Of a DNA stretch of 64,000 nucleotides, positions 37,002 through 46,754 are shown one piece after another (position 1 is the first letter of the stretch; each line of letters begins with the position of its first letter). This DNA comes from Bacteroidales bacterium (lineage in GTDB: Bacteria; Bacteroidota; Bacteroidia; Bacteroidales; UBA932). A program made the translations under genes and the position numbers. The stretch is from assembly GCA_015060385.1 (NCBI GenBank), contig SUYO01000002.1:1-64000 (forward strand), read 5' to 3'. The notes beneath the pieces were generated by a model. The model had not been told where the DNA came from. It ran no database searches and worked only from the letters and a program-made list of their open reading frames with translations.

Positions 37002-38180
37002 ATGAAGAAGATAAGCGATAGATTGTTTTATGTGGGAGTGAACGACGATGATAAGGTCCTTTTCGAGGGACTTTGGCCTCTTCCTGTTGGTGTGAGTTAT
37101 AATTCATATATTGTCAAAGACGAAAAGGTCGCATTGATAGATACCGTCGAATCAGGTTTTGAGGAAGAATATCTCGCAAACATTGATGAGGCCCTTGAGG
37201 GCAGGGCGATTGACTATCTTGTGGTCAACCACATGGAACCGGACCATTCGTCTCTGATCTCCCTCATGCTGGAGAGATATCCGGACTTGAAGATCGTCGC
37301 AAATTCCAAGACAGTTCCGATGCTTTCCGGCTATTACGCCGTCCCGCAGGAAAGGGTGACTGTAATGGGAGAAGGCGAGTCATTGGATCTCGGTTCATGC
37401 TCTCTCCGTTTCCATATGATACCGATGGTCCATTGGCCTGAGACCATGGTCACATGGCTAGAGGAAGAAGGTACCCTGTTCTCGGGTGATGCATTCGGAA
37501 CCTTCGGTTCCATCGACGATGATGTCGTTGACAGCGAGGGTACATTCGACGAGTTCAGAGATGAGATGATGAGATATTATTCGAACATTGTCGGTAAATA
37601 CGGAAATCCCGTACAGTCAGCTCTTAAGAGACTCAGCGGTCTGGAGATCAAGAGGATATGCAGTACCCACGGTCCTGTATGGGAAAAGAATATCCCTCAG
37701 GTCGTGTCCCTCTACGACAAGATGAGCCGTTATGAGACAGAAAGGGGAGTATGCATCGTCTACGGATCCATGTACGGAAACACTGCGGCAGCCGCAGATG
37801 CCCTTGCTATGGAGCTTGAGGCGTTGGGTGTACCTTATTCGGTCCATGACCTTGCCGGCAACAATGCCGGTGAACTCGGGGTTTCAGGCGCCCTTCGCGA
37901 TGTCTTCAAATATGACACGATCGTTGTCGGTTCGCCTACATACAACAACGGCATCTACCCTCCTGTGGAAACATTCATGAAGGCTCTCCAGTCACGACTG
38001 ATCAAGGGCAGGCGTTTCTATGCCTTCGGCTCATATACCTGGGCAGGAGCCAGCGTAAGGCTTCTCAACGAAGCGGCCTCCGCCCTGAATTTTGAAATTC
38101 TGGGCGAAGGCCTGTCTTTCCCGCAGGCTTACTCCCGCGACAAGGTCGATATGGCAGCTGTAGCTGAACTGCTGAAGTAA
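37002..38180 (+). CDS. Flavodiiron protein (FprA type)
   Basis: This 392-residue enzyme reduces oxygen to water or nitric oxide to nitrous oxide and protects anaerobes. The metallo-beta-lactamase-like domain has the diiron ligands in HMEPDH (His77, Glu79, Asp81), His144 (MVHWPE) and Asp163 (SGDAFG). The flavodoxin domain begins near YGSMYGNTAAAADAL. No rubredoxin domain or neighbour is present, so the electron donor is encoded elsewhere. Confidence 0.9.
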   Translation: MKKISDRLFYVGVNDDDKVLFEGLWPLPVGVSYNSYIVKDEKVALIDTVESGFEEEYLANIDEALEGRAIDYLVVNHMEPDHSSLISLMLERYPDLKIVANSKTVPMLSGYYAVPQERVTVMGEGESLDLGSCSLRFHMIPMVHWPETMVTWLEEEGTLFSGDAFGTFGSIDDDVVDSEGTFDEFRDEMMRYYSNIVGKYGNPVQSALKRLSGLEIKRICSTHGPVWEKNIPQVVSLYDKMSRYETERGVCIVYGSMYGNTAAAADALAMELEALGVPYSVHDLAGNNAGELGVSGALRDVFKYDTIVVGSPTYNNGIYPPVETFMKALQSRLIKGRRFYAFGSYTWAGASVRLLNEAASALNFEILGEGLSFPQAYSRDKVDMAAVAELLK

Positions 38181-38807
38181 CTAATCCACGAACTGGACTT
38201 TGCCGAAGTCGCGAGGCTTGGCCTCGGGACTTTCGGCAGGGTATCCCATGCCGATGCAGATTACCGGAGTGTAACCCGGGCTGAATCCGAGCTTTGCGAT
38301 TGCCTCAGGTGAATTGCGAAGGAACCTAACAGGGCTTCCGAGGCAGACAGAGCCTACGCCAAGCGACCATCCTGAGAGCATGATGTTCTGCGACAGGAGG
38401 CCGCAGTCTATTACTGAAAAGTCATATCCGGGATCATTTGCGATGAAGACCATGGTAGGGGCATTCCTGAAGCATCCCTTGATCATACCCTTGTCGGCCT
38501 GAGGGTTTGCAGCAGCCATAAGGTCAATTATCTCAGCCATCACTTCAGGATTGTCCACGACACGGATTTCCCAGGACTGCTTGTTCTGACCGCTCGGAGC
38601 GTTGATTCCGCATTCCATGATTTTCATCATTGTCTCCCTGGCAACAGGACCGTCCTTGTACTGACGGATGCTTCTGCGTGTCATCATGTTCTCGATTACT
38701 GCATTTTCATATCCGGATGATCCTGCATCTGCTGTCCTTGAGGTCTGATTGCATGAAATTGCGGCAAGAAGGCAGATTCCTGCCATAAGAATGTTCAAAG
38801 TTTTCAT
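38181..38807 (-). CDS. Nitroreductase-family lipoprotein
   Basis: This 208-residue protein has a signal peptide with lipobox AISC (Cys19), then a nitroreductase domain (MTRRSIRQYKDGPV, NAPSGQNKQSWEIRV, GWSLGVGSVCLGSPVRF). The family uses FMN to reduce nitro compounds or quinones. An exported, lipid-anchored nitroreductase is unusual, though Bacteroidota have such proteins. It ends directly against the flavodiiron gene in convergent orientation. Confidence 0.85.
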   Translation of the reverse strand: MKTLNILMAGICLLAAISCNQTSRTADAGSSGYENAVIENMMTRRSIRQYKDGPVARETMMKIMECGINAPSGQNKQSWEIRVVDNPEVMAEIIDLMAAANPQADKGMIKGCFRNAPTMVFIANDPGYDFSVIDCGLLSQNIMLSGWSLGVGSVCLGSPVRFLRNSPEAIAKLGFSPGYTPVICIGMGYPAESPEAKPRDFGKVQFVD

Positions 38808-38867
38808 AAAGAGGTTGTTTAGTCGGATTTAGATTGTAAATTTACAAAAATTATATCACATACGACC

Positions 38868-40295
38868 ATGAGACTTTTCAAAGCCCTTCTTTTTGTCGCT
38901 GCATCCATTCTTGCAGCATCATGCACATCGATCCATGCCGGTGATCCTGATATGGGACTGAAGCCGAGAATCATAGTTCTTACCGACATTGCTCCGGGGG
39001 ACATAGAACCTGACGACATGGAGTCAATGATCCGTCTCATGGCTCATGCTGACCTTTTCGAAATAGAAGGACTCATCACCTCCGGTGGCTGGAACAGCGG
39101 CGGACGAGCATATCCTGCCGGATGGAAGGACAGCCTGAGCACTACGATAAACGCATATGAAAAGGACCTTCCGAATCTTATGAAGCGAAGCGGACAGAAG
39201 AGATTCATGCCGCTGGATAATGAACAGGACAGGCAGATGATAGGCTACTGGCCAAGCGCTGACTACATGAGAAGCAGGGCTATGCTCGGAAGCCTGGAGC
39301 TTGGTCGTGCCAAGATCGGAAAGAACAATCGTTCGGAAGGCAGCGACCATATAATCAGGATCGCTGATGAGAAGGATGAGCGTCCTGTATGGATCCTTGC
39401 ATGGGGAGGAGCCAATACCTTTGCACAGGCTGTATGGCAGGTTCAGCAGGAACGCACTCCAGATCAGGTGAAGCAGTTTCTCAGGAAGTTCAGGGTCTAC
39501 ACCATTACCGATCAGGATGTCCCTTGGCACTGGCGCCACAGCAACTATCCTTTCAGCTCGCACTTCGAACTTCGACGTGACCTGTCTGAAGATCTGATGT
39601 TCTTCTGGGACGAGAGCGCATGGCTCACCCAGAATGACATAGGCTCCTCGAACTGGAGCGAATATGCCGAGCACATCCAGAACCACGGAAATCTCGGCAG
39701 CATCTATCCGAAGAACAAATGGGGTGTGGAAGGTGACACTCCGTCATACCTCCATGTGCTTCCGAACGGCCTTCATGATCCTTCTGTACCGGAGATGACA
39801 GGATGGGGAGGATATTTCGAATGGGGACTTGGTATGGACAAGGTTACTTATTCATATACAAACCATGCAGGTGCTCCAAACGAGATTTCAGAGAAGTACG
39901 AGAATTATTTCTATCCTGCAATATTCAATAATTTCGCTGCAAGGATGGACTGGGCGGCTTATGGAGAGGGTAACAGGAACCCTGTAGCGAGAGTGAACCG
40001 CAGCAAGGGACTGGAGGTGCTGGAAATCACTGCACTTCCGGGTGCGGTCCTGGACCTGGATGCCTCGGCATCCTTCGACCCTGACGGAGACGCCTTGAAT
40101 TTCAGATGGTGGCATATGCCGGAATCGGGAACATGGGAAGGCGAGGTGGAAATATCCGGAGCCGATACTGAATCTGCGGTTATTTCTGTTCCTGAGGCTG
40201 CATCAGGAAAGACGATTCATGTGATTTGCGAGATAAGCGATGACGGAACCCCTGTCCTGACATCATATCGTCGTGTAATAATAAAGGTGAGATAA
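38868..40295 (+). CDS. DUF1593 lipoprotein (nucleoside-hydrolase-like)
   Basis: This 475-residue lipoprotein (lipobox LAASC, Cys19) has an N-terminal DUF1593 domain that starts PRIIVLTDIAPGDIEPDD, similar to the Asp-rich metal site of nucleoside hydrolases. A C-terminal beta domain (from about residue 380) includes DLDASASFDPDGDALNFRWW, a PKD-like pattern. A glycan-related role is likely from the family context, but the substrate is unknown. It is 5 bases before the methyltransferase gene. Confidence 0.85.
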   Translation: MRLFKALLFVAASILAASCTSIHAGDPDMGLKPRIIVLTDIAPGDIEPDDMESMIRLMAHADLFEIEGLITSGGWNSGGRAYPAGWKDSLSTTINAYEKDLPNLMKRSGQKRFMPLDNEQDRQMIGYWPSADYMRSRAMLGSLELGRAKIGKNNRSEGSDHIIRIADEKDERPVWILAWGGANTFAQAVWQVQQERTPDQVKQFLRKFRVYTITDQDVPWHWRHSNYPFSSHFELRRDLSEDLMFFWDESAWLTQNDIGSSNWSEYAEHIQNHGNLGSIYPKNKWGVEGDTPSYLHVLPNGLHDPSVPEMTGWGGYFEWGLGMDKVTYSYTNHAGAPNEISEKYENYFYPAIFNNFAARMDWAAYGEGNRNPVARVNRSKGLEVLEITALPGAVLDLDASASFDPDGDALNFRWWHMPESGTWEGEVEISGADTESAVISVPEAASGKTIHVICEISDDGTPVLTSYRRVIIKVR

Positions 40296-40300
40296 GTACT

Positions 40301-41038
40301 ATGAGCGGACAGACGATCATAAGCGTTGCCGGCGACCCGATGGGCGCTGCGATATATGATTATCATAAGAATGGAAAAGCTGCTACCCTGGTGGTGCGCT
40401 CGTCCATGTTCGATGACGACGAGATTCCCGTAGCAGACCTTTTTCGAGGTTTTGATGACATGCCTGCATTGGAGCGTGCTGCCCTGCAGCTGGCGAAGGG
40501 ACGTATCCTTGATGTCGGTGCAGGTGCCGGCTGCCATTCGCTGGTCCTGAAGCATATGGGTAAGGATGCAGTTGCAATAGATATATCTCCATTATCCGTG
40601 GCTGTAATGAAGGAAAGGGGAGTGGACGCCCGTCAGATAGATTTCTATGACCCTTCCTTCGACGAGAAATTCGACACCGTCCTGCTGCTGATGAACGGAA
40701 CCGGTATCATGGGCACTCTTGACAATGCCTCTGCCTTCTTCGGCGCCTTGAAACGTCTTCTGGCTCCGGGAGGTTGTGTCTATGTCGATTCAAGCGATCT
40801 GCGGTATCTTTTTGAAGAAGAGGACGGAAGTCTGATGATAGACCTTGCAGACGATTATTACGGACAGCTTGACTATCAGATGCAGTACAAGGATGTCGAA
40901 GGAGAACCTTTTGACTGGCTTTATCTCGACTTCAACACCCTTGCATATCATGCGGAAGAACACGGATTCAGTGCGGAAATAGTCGCAGAAGGCGATCATT
41001 ATGACTATCTCGCAAGACTTTCGTACGAATCTATGTAA
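40301..41038 (+). CDS. Class I SAM-dependent methyltransferase
   Basis: This 245-residue protein has methyltransferase motif I (ILDVGAGAGCHSL), the acidic end of strand 2 (AVAIDISPLS) and post-motifs LLLMNGTGIMG and LLAPGGCVYVDSSD. The substrate is unknown. It follows the DUF1593 gene by 5 bases. Its 3' end overlaps glsB, on the other strand, by 34 bases. Confidence 0.8.
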   Translation: MSGQTIISVAGDPMGAAIYDYHKNGKAATLVVRSSMFDDDEIPVADLFRGFDDMPALERAALQLAKGRILDVGAGAGCHSLVLKHMGKDAVAIDISPLSVAVMKERGVDARQIDFYDPSFDEKFDTVLLLMNGTGIMGTLDNASAFFGALKRLLAPGGCVYVDSSDLRYLFEEEDGSLMIDLADDYYGQLDYQMQYKDVEGEPFDWLYLDFNTLAYHAEEHGFSAEIVAEGDHYDYLARLSYESM

Positions 41039-41946
41039 CGCGCCCTCTTCTCTTCGTAGATGTCAGCTATCGTGATCATCATGGCTGTGTCATAGCAGTC
41101 ACCGAAATCAGGATCGAATGTAGTTCCGAAGGTCTTCATTGTCGGCGACAGGCCTATGTATGAGTGGATGAGAGGAGGGATCGTGTCTCCCATCGACTTC
41201 ACGTAATTGTTAAGTATCTGGTAATTCTCCTTGTAGTTGGCTCCGTTGAAAAGTTCCTTGAACATTTCAGCCTGTTCAGGCGTGCATGTTTCCGGATTCT
41301 TTGAAGTGAGCAGCCCCTTCCTGTCTCCGAAGCACATGTCCAGATAATATATCATGGCCTTGCGGCTGAGCTCGGGACTTGAACTGTAGATGGTTACCTT
41401 TCCTGCAAGGTATTTCACGCTTGGATCAGTCGCGACGAGTCCTCCGATTCCGTCCCAGAGGTTGTCAAGAGCGAACAGTGCCTTGCGGCCTGCCTGTGCC
41501 GACTGGTATTTAGGCTGTACGAAGGCTCTTGCCATCTCTATGCAGTATGGAAAATAATCCTCGATGAATTCCTGCGAGAAATCGAACAGATGTTCCGTGT
41601 TTACGAATGGCTGGCCGTTTTCATGGAACGAAGCCAGCTTCCATCTTGTGAACCTGTATCCGCCGATGATCTCGTCAGCTTCAGGATTCCATACCACAAG
41701 CTGGAAGCACGCCTTGTCGTCAAGGTCGAAGTGGTCCAGATCACAGTCCTTTCCGCTTCCTCCTCCTACTGCGCGGAAAGACACTTCGCGAAGGCGTCCT
41801 ATCTCCCTGAGCACATTAGGCGAGTTCTCGTTGTTCACTACATATATTTCGTTGTTTCCTCTGTTTGTAGTGCGGAGGAAGGTGTTTTCATTGAGCTCCT
41901 TCTTGAGAAGGGCTACATCTACCGGATCTATGATAGGTGGTAACAT
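41005..41946 (-). CDS. glsB: Glycine-lipid N-acyltransferase (GNAT-like)
   Basis: This 313-residue protein resembles GlsB of Bacteroides, which makes N-acyl glycine, the first step to glycine lipids and flavolipins. It has GNAT/haemolysin-like features (GNNEIYVVN, REVSFRAVGGGSG, GYRFTRW, ARAFVQPKYQ). It follows the O-acyltransferase gene by 12 bases, as in Bacteroides. The substrate is assigned from that pairing. Confidence 0.8.
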   Translation of the reverse strand: MLPPIIDPVDVALLKKELNENTFLRTTNRGNNEIYVVNNENSPNVLREIGRLREVSFRAVGGGSGKDCDLDHFDLDDKACFQLVVWNPEADEIIGGYRFTRWKLASFHENGQPFVNTEHLFDFSQEFIEDYFPYCIEMARAFVQPKYQSAQAGRKALFALDNLWDGIGGLVATDPSVKYLAGKVTIYSSSPELSRKAMIYYLDMCFGDRKGLLTSKNPETCTPEQAEMFKELFNGANYKENYQILNNYVKSMGDTIPPLIHSYIGLSPTMKTFGTTFDPDFGDCYDTAMMITIADIYEEKRARYIDSYESLAR

Positions 41947-41958
41947 TTTCTGCTTTAT

Positions 41959-42804
41959 TTACATGTTAGGAAGACATCCGTTGTCCGCGCCGAGCGTCTT
42001 TACATGTTCCTGCATTTCCGCAGCCCATTGTCTGTCACTCTTTGTCTTGTCAAATGTCGTATATGGAACAGGCTTTCCGATCGTAATCACGAATTCCTCA
42101 CCCTTCTTGTTGAAAAGCTCATCCACGAGGAAAAGCATTCCTATGTTGAACTTGAGCTTCAGGAACATGCTGAGCTTGGTGAAGAAGAAGAATCTTTTCG
42201 AGTTGAAGCCGGAAATATGCATGGGAACGACATCCCTTTCATATTTTCTGGCCTGGGTGACGAACATCTTCTTCCAAGGCATCTCCGTAACCTTGCCGTC
42301 GATCTTTCTTGCACAAAGTCCTGCCGGAAATACAAGCACCTGAAAGTCAGACTGAAACATCTCCGCTATCTGGTCTCCCAGCTCTCTGCTCTGTCTCGAA
42401 CTGTATACTTTTACGGGCACGAAGAACTCGTTCAAGGGTTTCAGGTTCGCAAGGATATGGTTTACCGGTACCTTGAAGCCTTGTCCATACAGCCGCCTGA
42501 ATACAGAGCCTATGATAAGGGCCTCAGGACCTCCGAGGGGATGGTTGCATACGAAAAGATATCTTTTGTCCGGCTCAAGGTTCTCCTCTCCGCGTATCCT
42601 GTAGCTGATTCCTACATATTTCAGCGCTTCGTCGAAGAAGCCGGCCCCGCAATAATGCTCAGCATGCATTATGCAGTCATTGATCTCGTCCTGATGTATG
42701 CGTCTCTTCAGGAAGTTTACTGCAAAACGCGGCAGTTTCTTGGACAGCTTCGGTCCAAGTACCTTGTTTATATCAAGAAGATAATCAGTTCTGTCCTTTG
42801 ACAT
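41959..42804 (-). CDS. glsA: Glycine-lipid O-acyltransferase (PlsC-like)
   Basis: This 281-residue protein is of the lysophospholipid acyltransferase type and probably adds the second acyl chain to N-acyl hydroxy-fatty-acyl glycine. The motif NHPLGGPEAL holds His88; Glu94 stands where relatives I recall have Asp (NHPLGGLD). VFPAGLCARKIDGKV is the second motif. It overlaps the permease gene by 20 bases and precedes glsB by 12. Confidence 0.8.
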   Translation of the reverse strand: MSKDRTDYLLDINKVLGPKLSKKLPRFAVNFLKRRIHQDEINDCIMHAEHYCGAGFFDEALKYVGISYRIRGEENLEPDKRYLFVCNHPLGGPEALIIGSVFRRLYGQGFKVPVNHILANLKPLNEFFVPVKVYSSRQSRELGDQIAEMFQSDFQVLVFPAGLCARKIDGKVTEMPWKKMFVTQARKYERDVVPMHISGFNSKRFFFFTKLSMFLKLKFNIGMLFLVDELFNKKGEEFVITIGKPVPYTTFDKTKSDRQWAAEMQEHVKTLGADNGCLPNM

Positions 42805-44158
42805 AGCTCTTTCTGATGTTAAGATAAAACAATACTCCGGTTCCTATCCATACAAGAAGTACCACGCGGCTCTGGAATGAGAGATAGCCGGGCATTCCCG
42901 GTATTACAAGCAGGGAGAGGAAGAAAAGCGAGAAGAGACAGCCGACAATACCAGTCCACATCTGTTTCCTGTCATTGTTGCGCCTTGCAAGTATCGCAGC
43001 TGAAGCGGTCGTGTAGGCGAAGACGATTGCTGCACCTACGCTGGTCATGTCGACTATCCAGATAAGGATCTCCCTGCCGAACCATGGGGCGAAGAGGCTG
43101 GCGCACATGGTAAAGAGTATGGCCTTTTTCGGAGTGCCGTATTTAGGGGAAAGATGTCCGAACCATGCGGGCAGACTTCCCTCCTTGGCCATGGCATACA
43201 TGAGCCTTGAGGTCGAGATGTAGAATGCGTTCATTCCGGAAACGACGGCGCAGAACATGGCGATGCCGAGGGTCACGATGCCGGCAAGGCCGATAGTGTT
43301 GCGGACTACATGTCCTGTTGGCCAGTTGTTCCTGTCCGCGAGCAGTTCCTGCCATGGCTTCAGACCTGTAGCCGTCACAGTACATACGGCTATGTAGAGG
43401 AGCGCAGCCACAAGTATGGCCGAAATCATGATTCCTGTCGATTTCTTATGGCTGAAATTGTATTCTTCGGCGCTTTGCGGAATGCAGTCGAAGCCGATGA
43501 AGGCCCAAGGGGCCATGGCGACTATGCTGAATACTCCTTTCCACCATCTTCTGCCGTCAGGAAAGCCTGGAGAAAGGTTCTCGAGATCGGAAGTTCCCAG
43601 CACTATGAATGTGATGATGCATATGCAGCCGACAAGAGTCATGGCGATTGCGGTCTGGAGCCACGCCGCTTCCTTTATGCCTCTGATGTTGATCAGGGCC
43701 ATGAGTGTGATGAATGCAGAGGCAAGTATGACCTCGCCTGCATATACATCCCATCCGGCAATCTCGTAGAGGAATCCCTGCTGGACTATGCCTGGGAACA
43801 GGTACCTGCTGATAAGGGCAAGAGCTGTGGCATTCAGAGGTATGAGGCTCCAGTAGGCCAGTATCATTCCCCATCCGCATACGAAGGCATTGCGTTTGCC
43901 GATGGCTTCCTTTGTGTAGATGAATTCGCCTCCGCTTACGGGGAACTTACGGATGAGGTATCCGTAGCTGAGAGCTATCACGATGATGAGGAATGCCCCG
44001 ATAAGCATGCCCATAGCGGTGCCGAGAGGACCTGCCTTCGGAAGGAAGGCCGTGCCGGGAAGAACGAAGCATCCCCAGCCGATGATTGCACCTAACGCCA
44101 GCCCCCAGACATCTATCGGGCGCATGGCTTTCTTGAAATTTCCTTTAGTCTCGGACAT
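42785..44158 (-). CDS. APC-family amino-acid permease
   Basis: This 457-residue protein has about 12 membrane segments and APC motifs: GAIIGWGCFVLPGTAFLPKAG in the first helix region and FPVSGGEFIYTKEAIG. It probably brings in an amino acid. Its 20-base overlap with glsA makes glycine or a relative an attractive substrate, but this is inference. Confidence 0.88.
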   Translation of the reverse strand: MSETKGNFKKAMRPIDVWGLALGAIIGWGCFVLPGTAFLPKAGPLGTAMGMLIGAFLIIVIALSYGYLIRKFPVSGGEFIYTKEAIGKRNAFVCGWGMILAYWSLIPLNATALALISRYLFPGIVQQGFLYEIAGWDVYAGEVILASAFITLMALINIRGIKEAAWLQTAIAMTLVGCICIITFIVLGTSDLENLSPGFPDGRRWWKGVFSIVAMAPWAFIGFDCIPQSAEEYNFSHKKSTGIMISAILVAALLYIAVCTVTATGLKPWQELLADRNNWPTGHVVRNTIGLAGIVTLGIAMFCAVVSGMNAFYISTSRLMYAMAKEGSLPAWFGHLSPKYGTPKKAILFTMCASLFAPWFGREILIWIVDMTSVGAAIVFAYTTASAAILARRNNDRKQMWTGIVGCLFSLFFLSLLVIPGMPGYLSFQSRVVLLVWIGTGVLFYLNIRKSYVKGQN

Positions 44159-44190
44159 CAGGTTATGTTGGTTTAGTACGCTTTAACACG

Positions 44191-44198
44191 CAAATATA
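44191..44198 (-). promoter_or_regulatory. -7 box of the permease-glsAB operon
   Basis: The minus strand reads TATATTTG, 32 bases upstream of the permease start. No clear -33 box. Confidence 0.4.
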
Positions 44199-44284
44199 TG
44201 AATTACTTTCCGAATACCTACGACTTTTAGGATAATAATAGCACGATTAATGCATTTCCACCAGGCGGTCAGTTAGTGTAGAAT

Positions 44285-46663
44285 ATGAAACGTCTTGTAT
44301 TATTTCTTGCCGTCGTCTTGGCGGCTGCGGCTCATGATGCAGCCGCACAGAGCGACGGCTATACCGTCACCGGTCGTGTGATAGACCGTGCGTCCCGCGA
44401 GGGAATCCCTTATGCAGCCGTAGTCATTGTAGGAGTGGAAGGATCGGGAGTTGCGGCTGACTCCACGGGAACCTTCAGACTCGAAAAGGTAAAGCCGGGA
44501 ATACTTCAGTTCTCCGCGATACAGCTGGGCTACAGGACCGTCGTCACTCCGGAATACCGGATCACCCCGTACACACCTTTCATCGAGATCGAGATGGATC
44601 AGGACATGACGGAGCTTGCCGCATCCAGCGTGAAGCCTTCTCCGTTTCTTCGAAGCATCGAGAGCCCTGTAAGCGTCAGGATCATCAGTGTAGGAGACAT
44701 AGACAAGATACCCGGCGCCAACAAGGACATTGCACGTATCGTACGTTCTTATCCCGGTGTTTCCTATTCTCCTATCGGCTACAGAAACGACCTTATAGTC
44801 AGAGGCGGAGGTCCTTCTGAAAACGCCTTCTACATAGACGGCATCGAAATACCCAACATCAACCACTTCGCAACCCAGGGCGCTTCAGGAGGTCCTGTCA
44901 GCATCCTGAATTCCGACCTGATCAGGGAAATCAGCTTCTATACAGGTTCCTTTCCTGCCCACAGGGGAGGTGCCCTGAGCTCTGTCATGGATATTACCCT
45001 AAAGGATGGAAATCCCGAAAAGCAGGCCTTCAAGGCGACCATAGGAGCTTCCGAGGTCGGCGTGAGCGCCAGCGGACATATAGGTGAACGCACAACCTAT
45101 ATCGCTTCAGTGCGTCAGTCCTATCTCCAGCTTCTCTTCAGGCTTCTCGGTCTGCCTATGCTTCCGAACTACATAGACGGCCAGGTGAAGTTCAAGACCA
45201 GGATCGACAGGAACAATGAGCTTGTCTTCATCGGTCTTGCCGGCTTCGACAACATGAAGCTCAGTGATGACCCGGATGATGCGGGGGACGAATACCTCCT
45301 CAGCTATCTCCCTCTTCTCAAGCAGGAAACCTTTACGGTCGGAGCATCATACAAGCATTTCTCCGAAAGGAATGTCCAGACCTATACTTTGAGCTACAGC
45401 TATCTTAACAACCGAAGCAACAAATATATTGACAATGATGATTCGTCAGAAGAAAACATGATTCTTAGCAGCAGTGCCCTTGAAGGAAAGGCACAGCTGC
45501 GTTTTGAAAACAGATCTTATCATGGTAGATGGACAGTCCGCGAAGGGGCAGATGTACATTACCGCCATTACGATTCCGACCTCTACAGGATGACGGTCCG
45601 CAGAATTCCGCTTGACTATATGACAGAGACAGGTATCTTCGGATGGGGGCTCTTTGCCTCGGCAGATTATAAGTCGCCAACAGGCAAGGTCAATGCTTCC
45701 GCCGGAATCAGGGCGGACGGAAGTTCGTTCTCCGGAAAGACGGCGATGTTCTGGAGGCAGCTGTCTCCGCGTGCTTCAGTGTCCTATATGCCATGGAAGA
45801 GCTGGTCCTTCAATGCAAGCGCAGGTATCTACCATCAGCTGCCTCCGATGACTGCTCTTGCATTCCGTGACGATGAAGGTAGTCTTGCAAACAGGCAGCT
45901 TGATTTCATGAGTGTGCTCTCTGTTGCTCTTGGCGCGGACTGGAAGTATCAGGACAGGCTTTTCATCGGTCTCGAAGGATTCTACAAACAGTTCTATGAC
46001 ATACCGCTTTCAGTAGCTACAAATGTGCCTCTTACATGTATAGGAGCTGACTACGGAAGCATAGGTGAGGAACTTCTCGTGTCTTCTGCGCGAGGACGTT
46101 CATATGGTGCCGAACTTCTGGTACGCTGGCTCATTCCTGAAAGGCTATCACTCGTCGGTTCCGCAACTCTGTACAGAAGCGAATACAGCAGTTCCAAGGA
46201 TTCGGAGTACATTCCTTCCTCCTGGGACAACAGGTTCATCATCAATCTCAGCGGGGTCTATGATTTCCCGAAATATTGGAGCGTGGGAGCAAAGATAAGT
46301 GCCATAGGAGGTGCGCCCTATACCCCATATGATGAAGCTGAGTCTTCACGAAAGATTGTCTGGGACTCGGCCGGGCGACCTGTGTACGATTACACCAGAT
46401 ACAACGGCAGCCGTCTTGACCCTTACTGGCAACTTGACCTGAGGGTTGACAAGGACTTTTATTTCAGAAAGTGGACACTCGGTCTTTACCTTGACCTTCA
46501 GAATGTTACATTCAGCAGGATACGTCAGCCTGACGCGTACCTGAGTACAGGAGAGATAGTGAATCCTGACGCACTTCCCGCCGATCAGCGTTATGCCCTT
46601 GAAGTGCTCGAACTGTACAGCGGTACCATCGTACCGGCGATAGGTGTGACAGTTGAATTTTAA
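44285..46663 (+). CDS. TonB-dependent outer-membrane receptor
   Basis: This 792-residue protein has a signal peptide (about residues 1-22), a carboxypeptidase-like regulatory domain (VTGRVIDRASREGIPYAAVV), a plug domain (about 110-220, with PGVSYSPIGYRNDLIVRGGGPSENAFYIDG) and a beta-barrel. It lacks a SusD partner. Ferritin follows, but with its own promoter, so iron as the ligand is only a guess. Confidence 0.9.
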   Translation: MKRLVLFLAVVLAAAAHDAAAQSDGYTVTGRVIDRASREGIPYAAVVIVGVEGSGVAADSTGTFRLEKVKPGILQFSAIQLGYRTVVTPEYRITPYTPFIEIEMDQDMTELAASSVKPSPFLRSIESPVSVRIISVGDIDKIPGANKDIARIVRSYPGVSYSPIGYRNDLIVRGGGPSENAFYIDGIEIPNINHFATQGASGGPVSILNSDLIREISFYTGSFPAHRGGALSSVMDITLKDGNPEKQAFKATIGASEVGVSASGHIGERTTYIASVRQSYLQLLFRLLGLPMLPNYIDGQVKFKTRIDRNNELVFIGLAGFDNMKLSDDPDDAGDEYLLSYLPLLKQETFTVGASYKHFSERNVQTYTLSYSYLNNRSNKYIDNDDSSEENMILSSSALEGKAQLRFENRSYHGRWTVREGADVHYRHYDSDLYRMTVRRIPLDYMTETGIFGWGLFASADYKSPTGKVNASAGIRADGSSFSGKTAMFWRQLSPRASVSYMPWKSWSFNASAGIYHQLPPMTALAFRDDEGSLANRQLDFMSVLSVALGADWKYQDRLFIGLEGFYKQFYDIPLSVATNVPLTCIGADYGSIGEELLVSSARGRSYGAELLVRWLIPERLSLVGSATLYRSEYSSSKDSEYIPSSWDNRFIINLSGVYDFPKYWSVGAKISAIGGAPYTPYDEAESSRKIVWDSAGRPVYDYTRYNGSRLDPYWQLDLRVDKDFYFRKWTLGLYLDLQNVTFSRIRQPDAYLSTGEIVNPDALPADQRYALEVLELYSGTIVPAIGVTVEF

Positions 46664-46684
46664 TTTAGAAAAATTCAAAACAAA

Positions 46685-46716
46685 TTTGGAAATCCGGAAT
46701 TCCTTTCATATATTTG
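46685..46716 (+). promoter_or_regulatory. Promoter of the ferritin gene
   Basis: TTTG (46685-46688) is followed after 20 bases by TATATTTG (46709-46716). The ATG is 38 bases downstream. No iron-regulator box was identified. Confidence 0.7.
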
Positions 46717-46754
46717 CATTGCCAAAGGAATAATAACTTAAAACAATATCAGCC

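Noticed and set aside
42004..42801. 265-codon open frame on the plus strand
   Set aside because: It is the exact complement of glsA, which has recognisable acyltransferase motifs and operon context.
43310..44095. 261-codon open frame on the plus strand
   Set aside because: It is antisense to the permease gene; its composition is not protein-like and there is no promoter.
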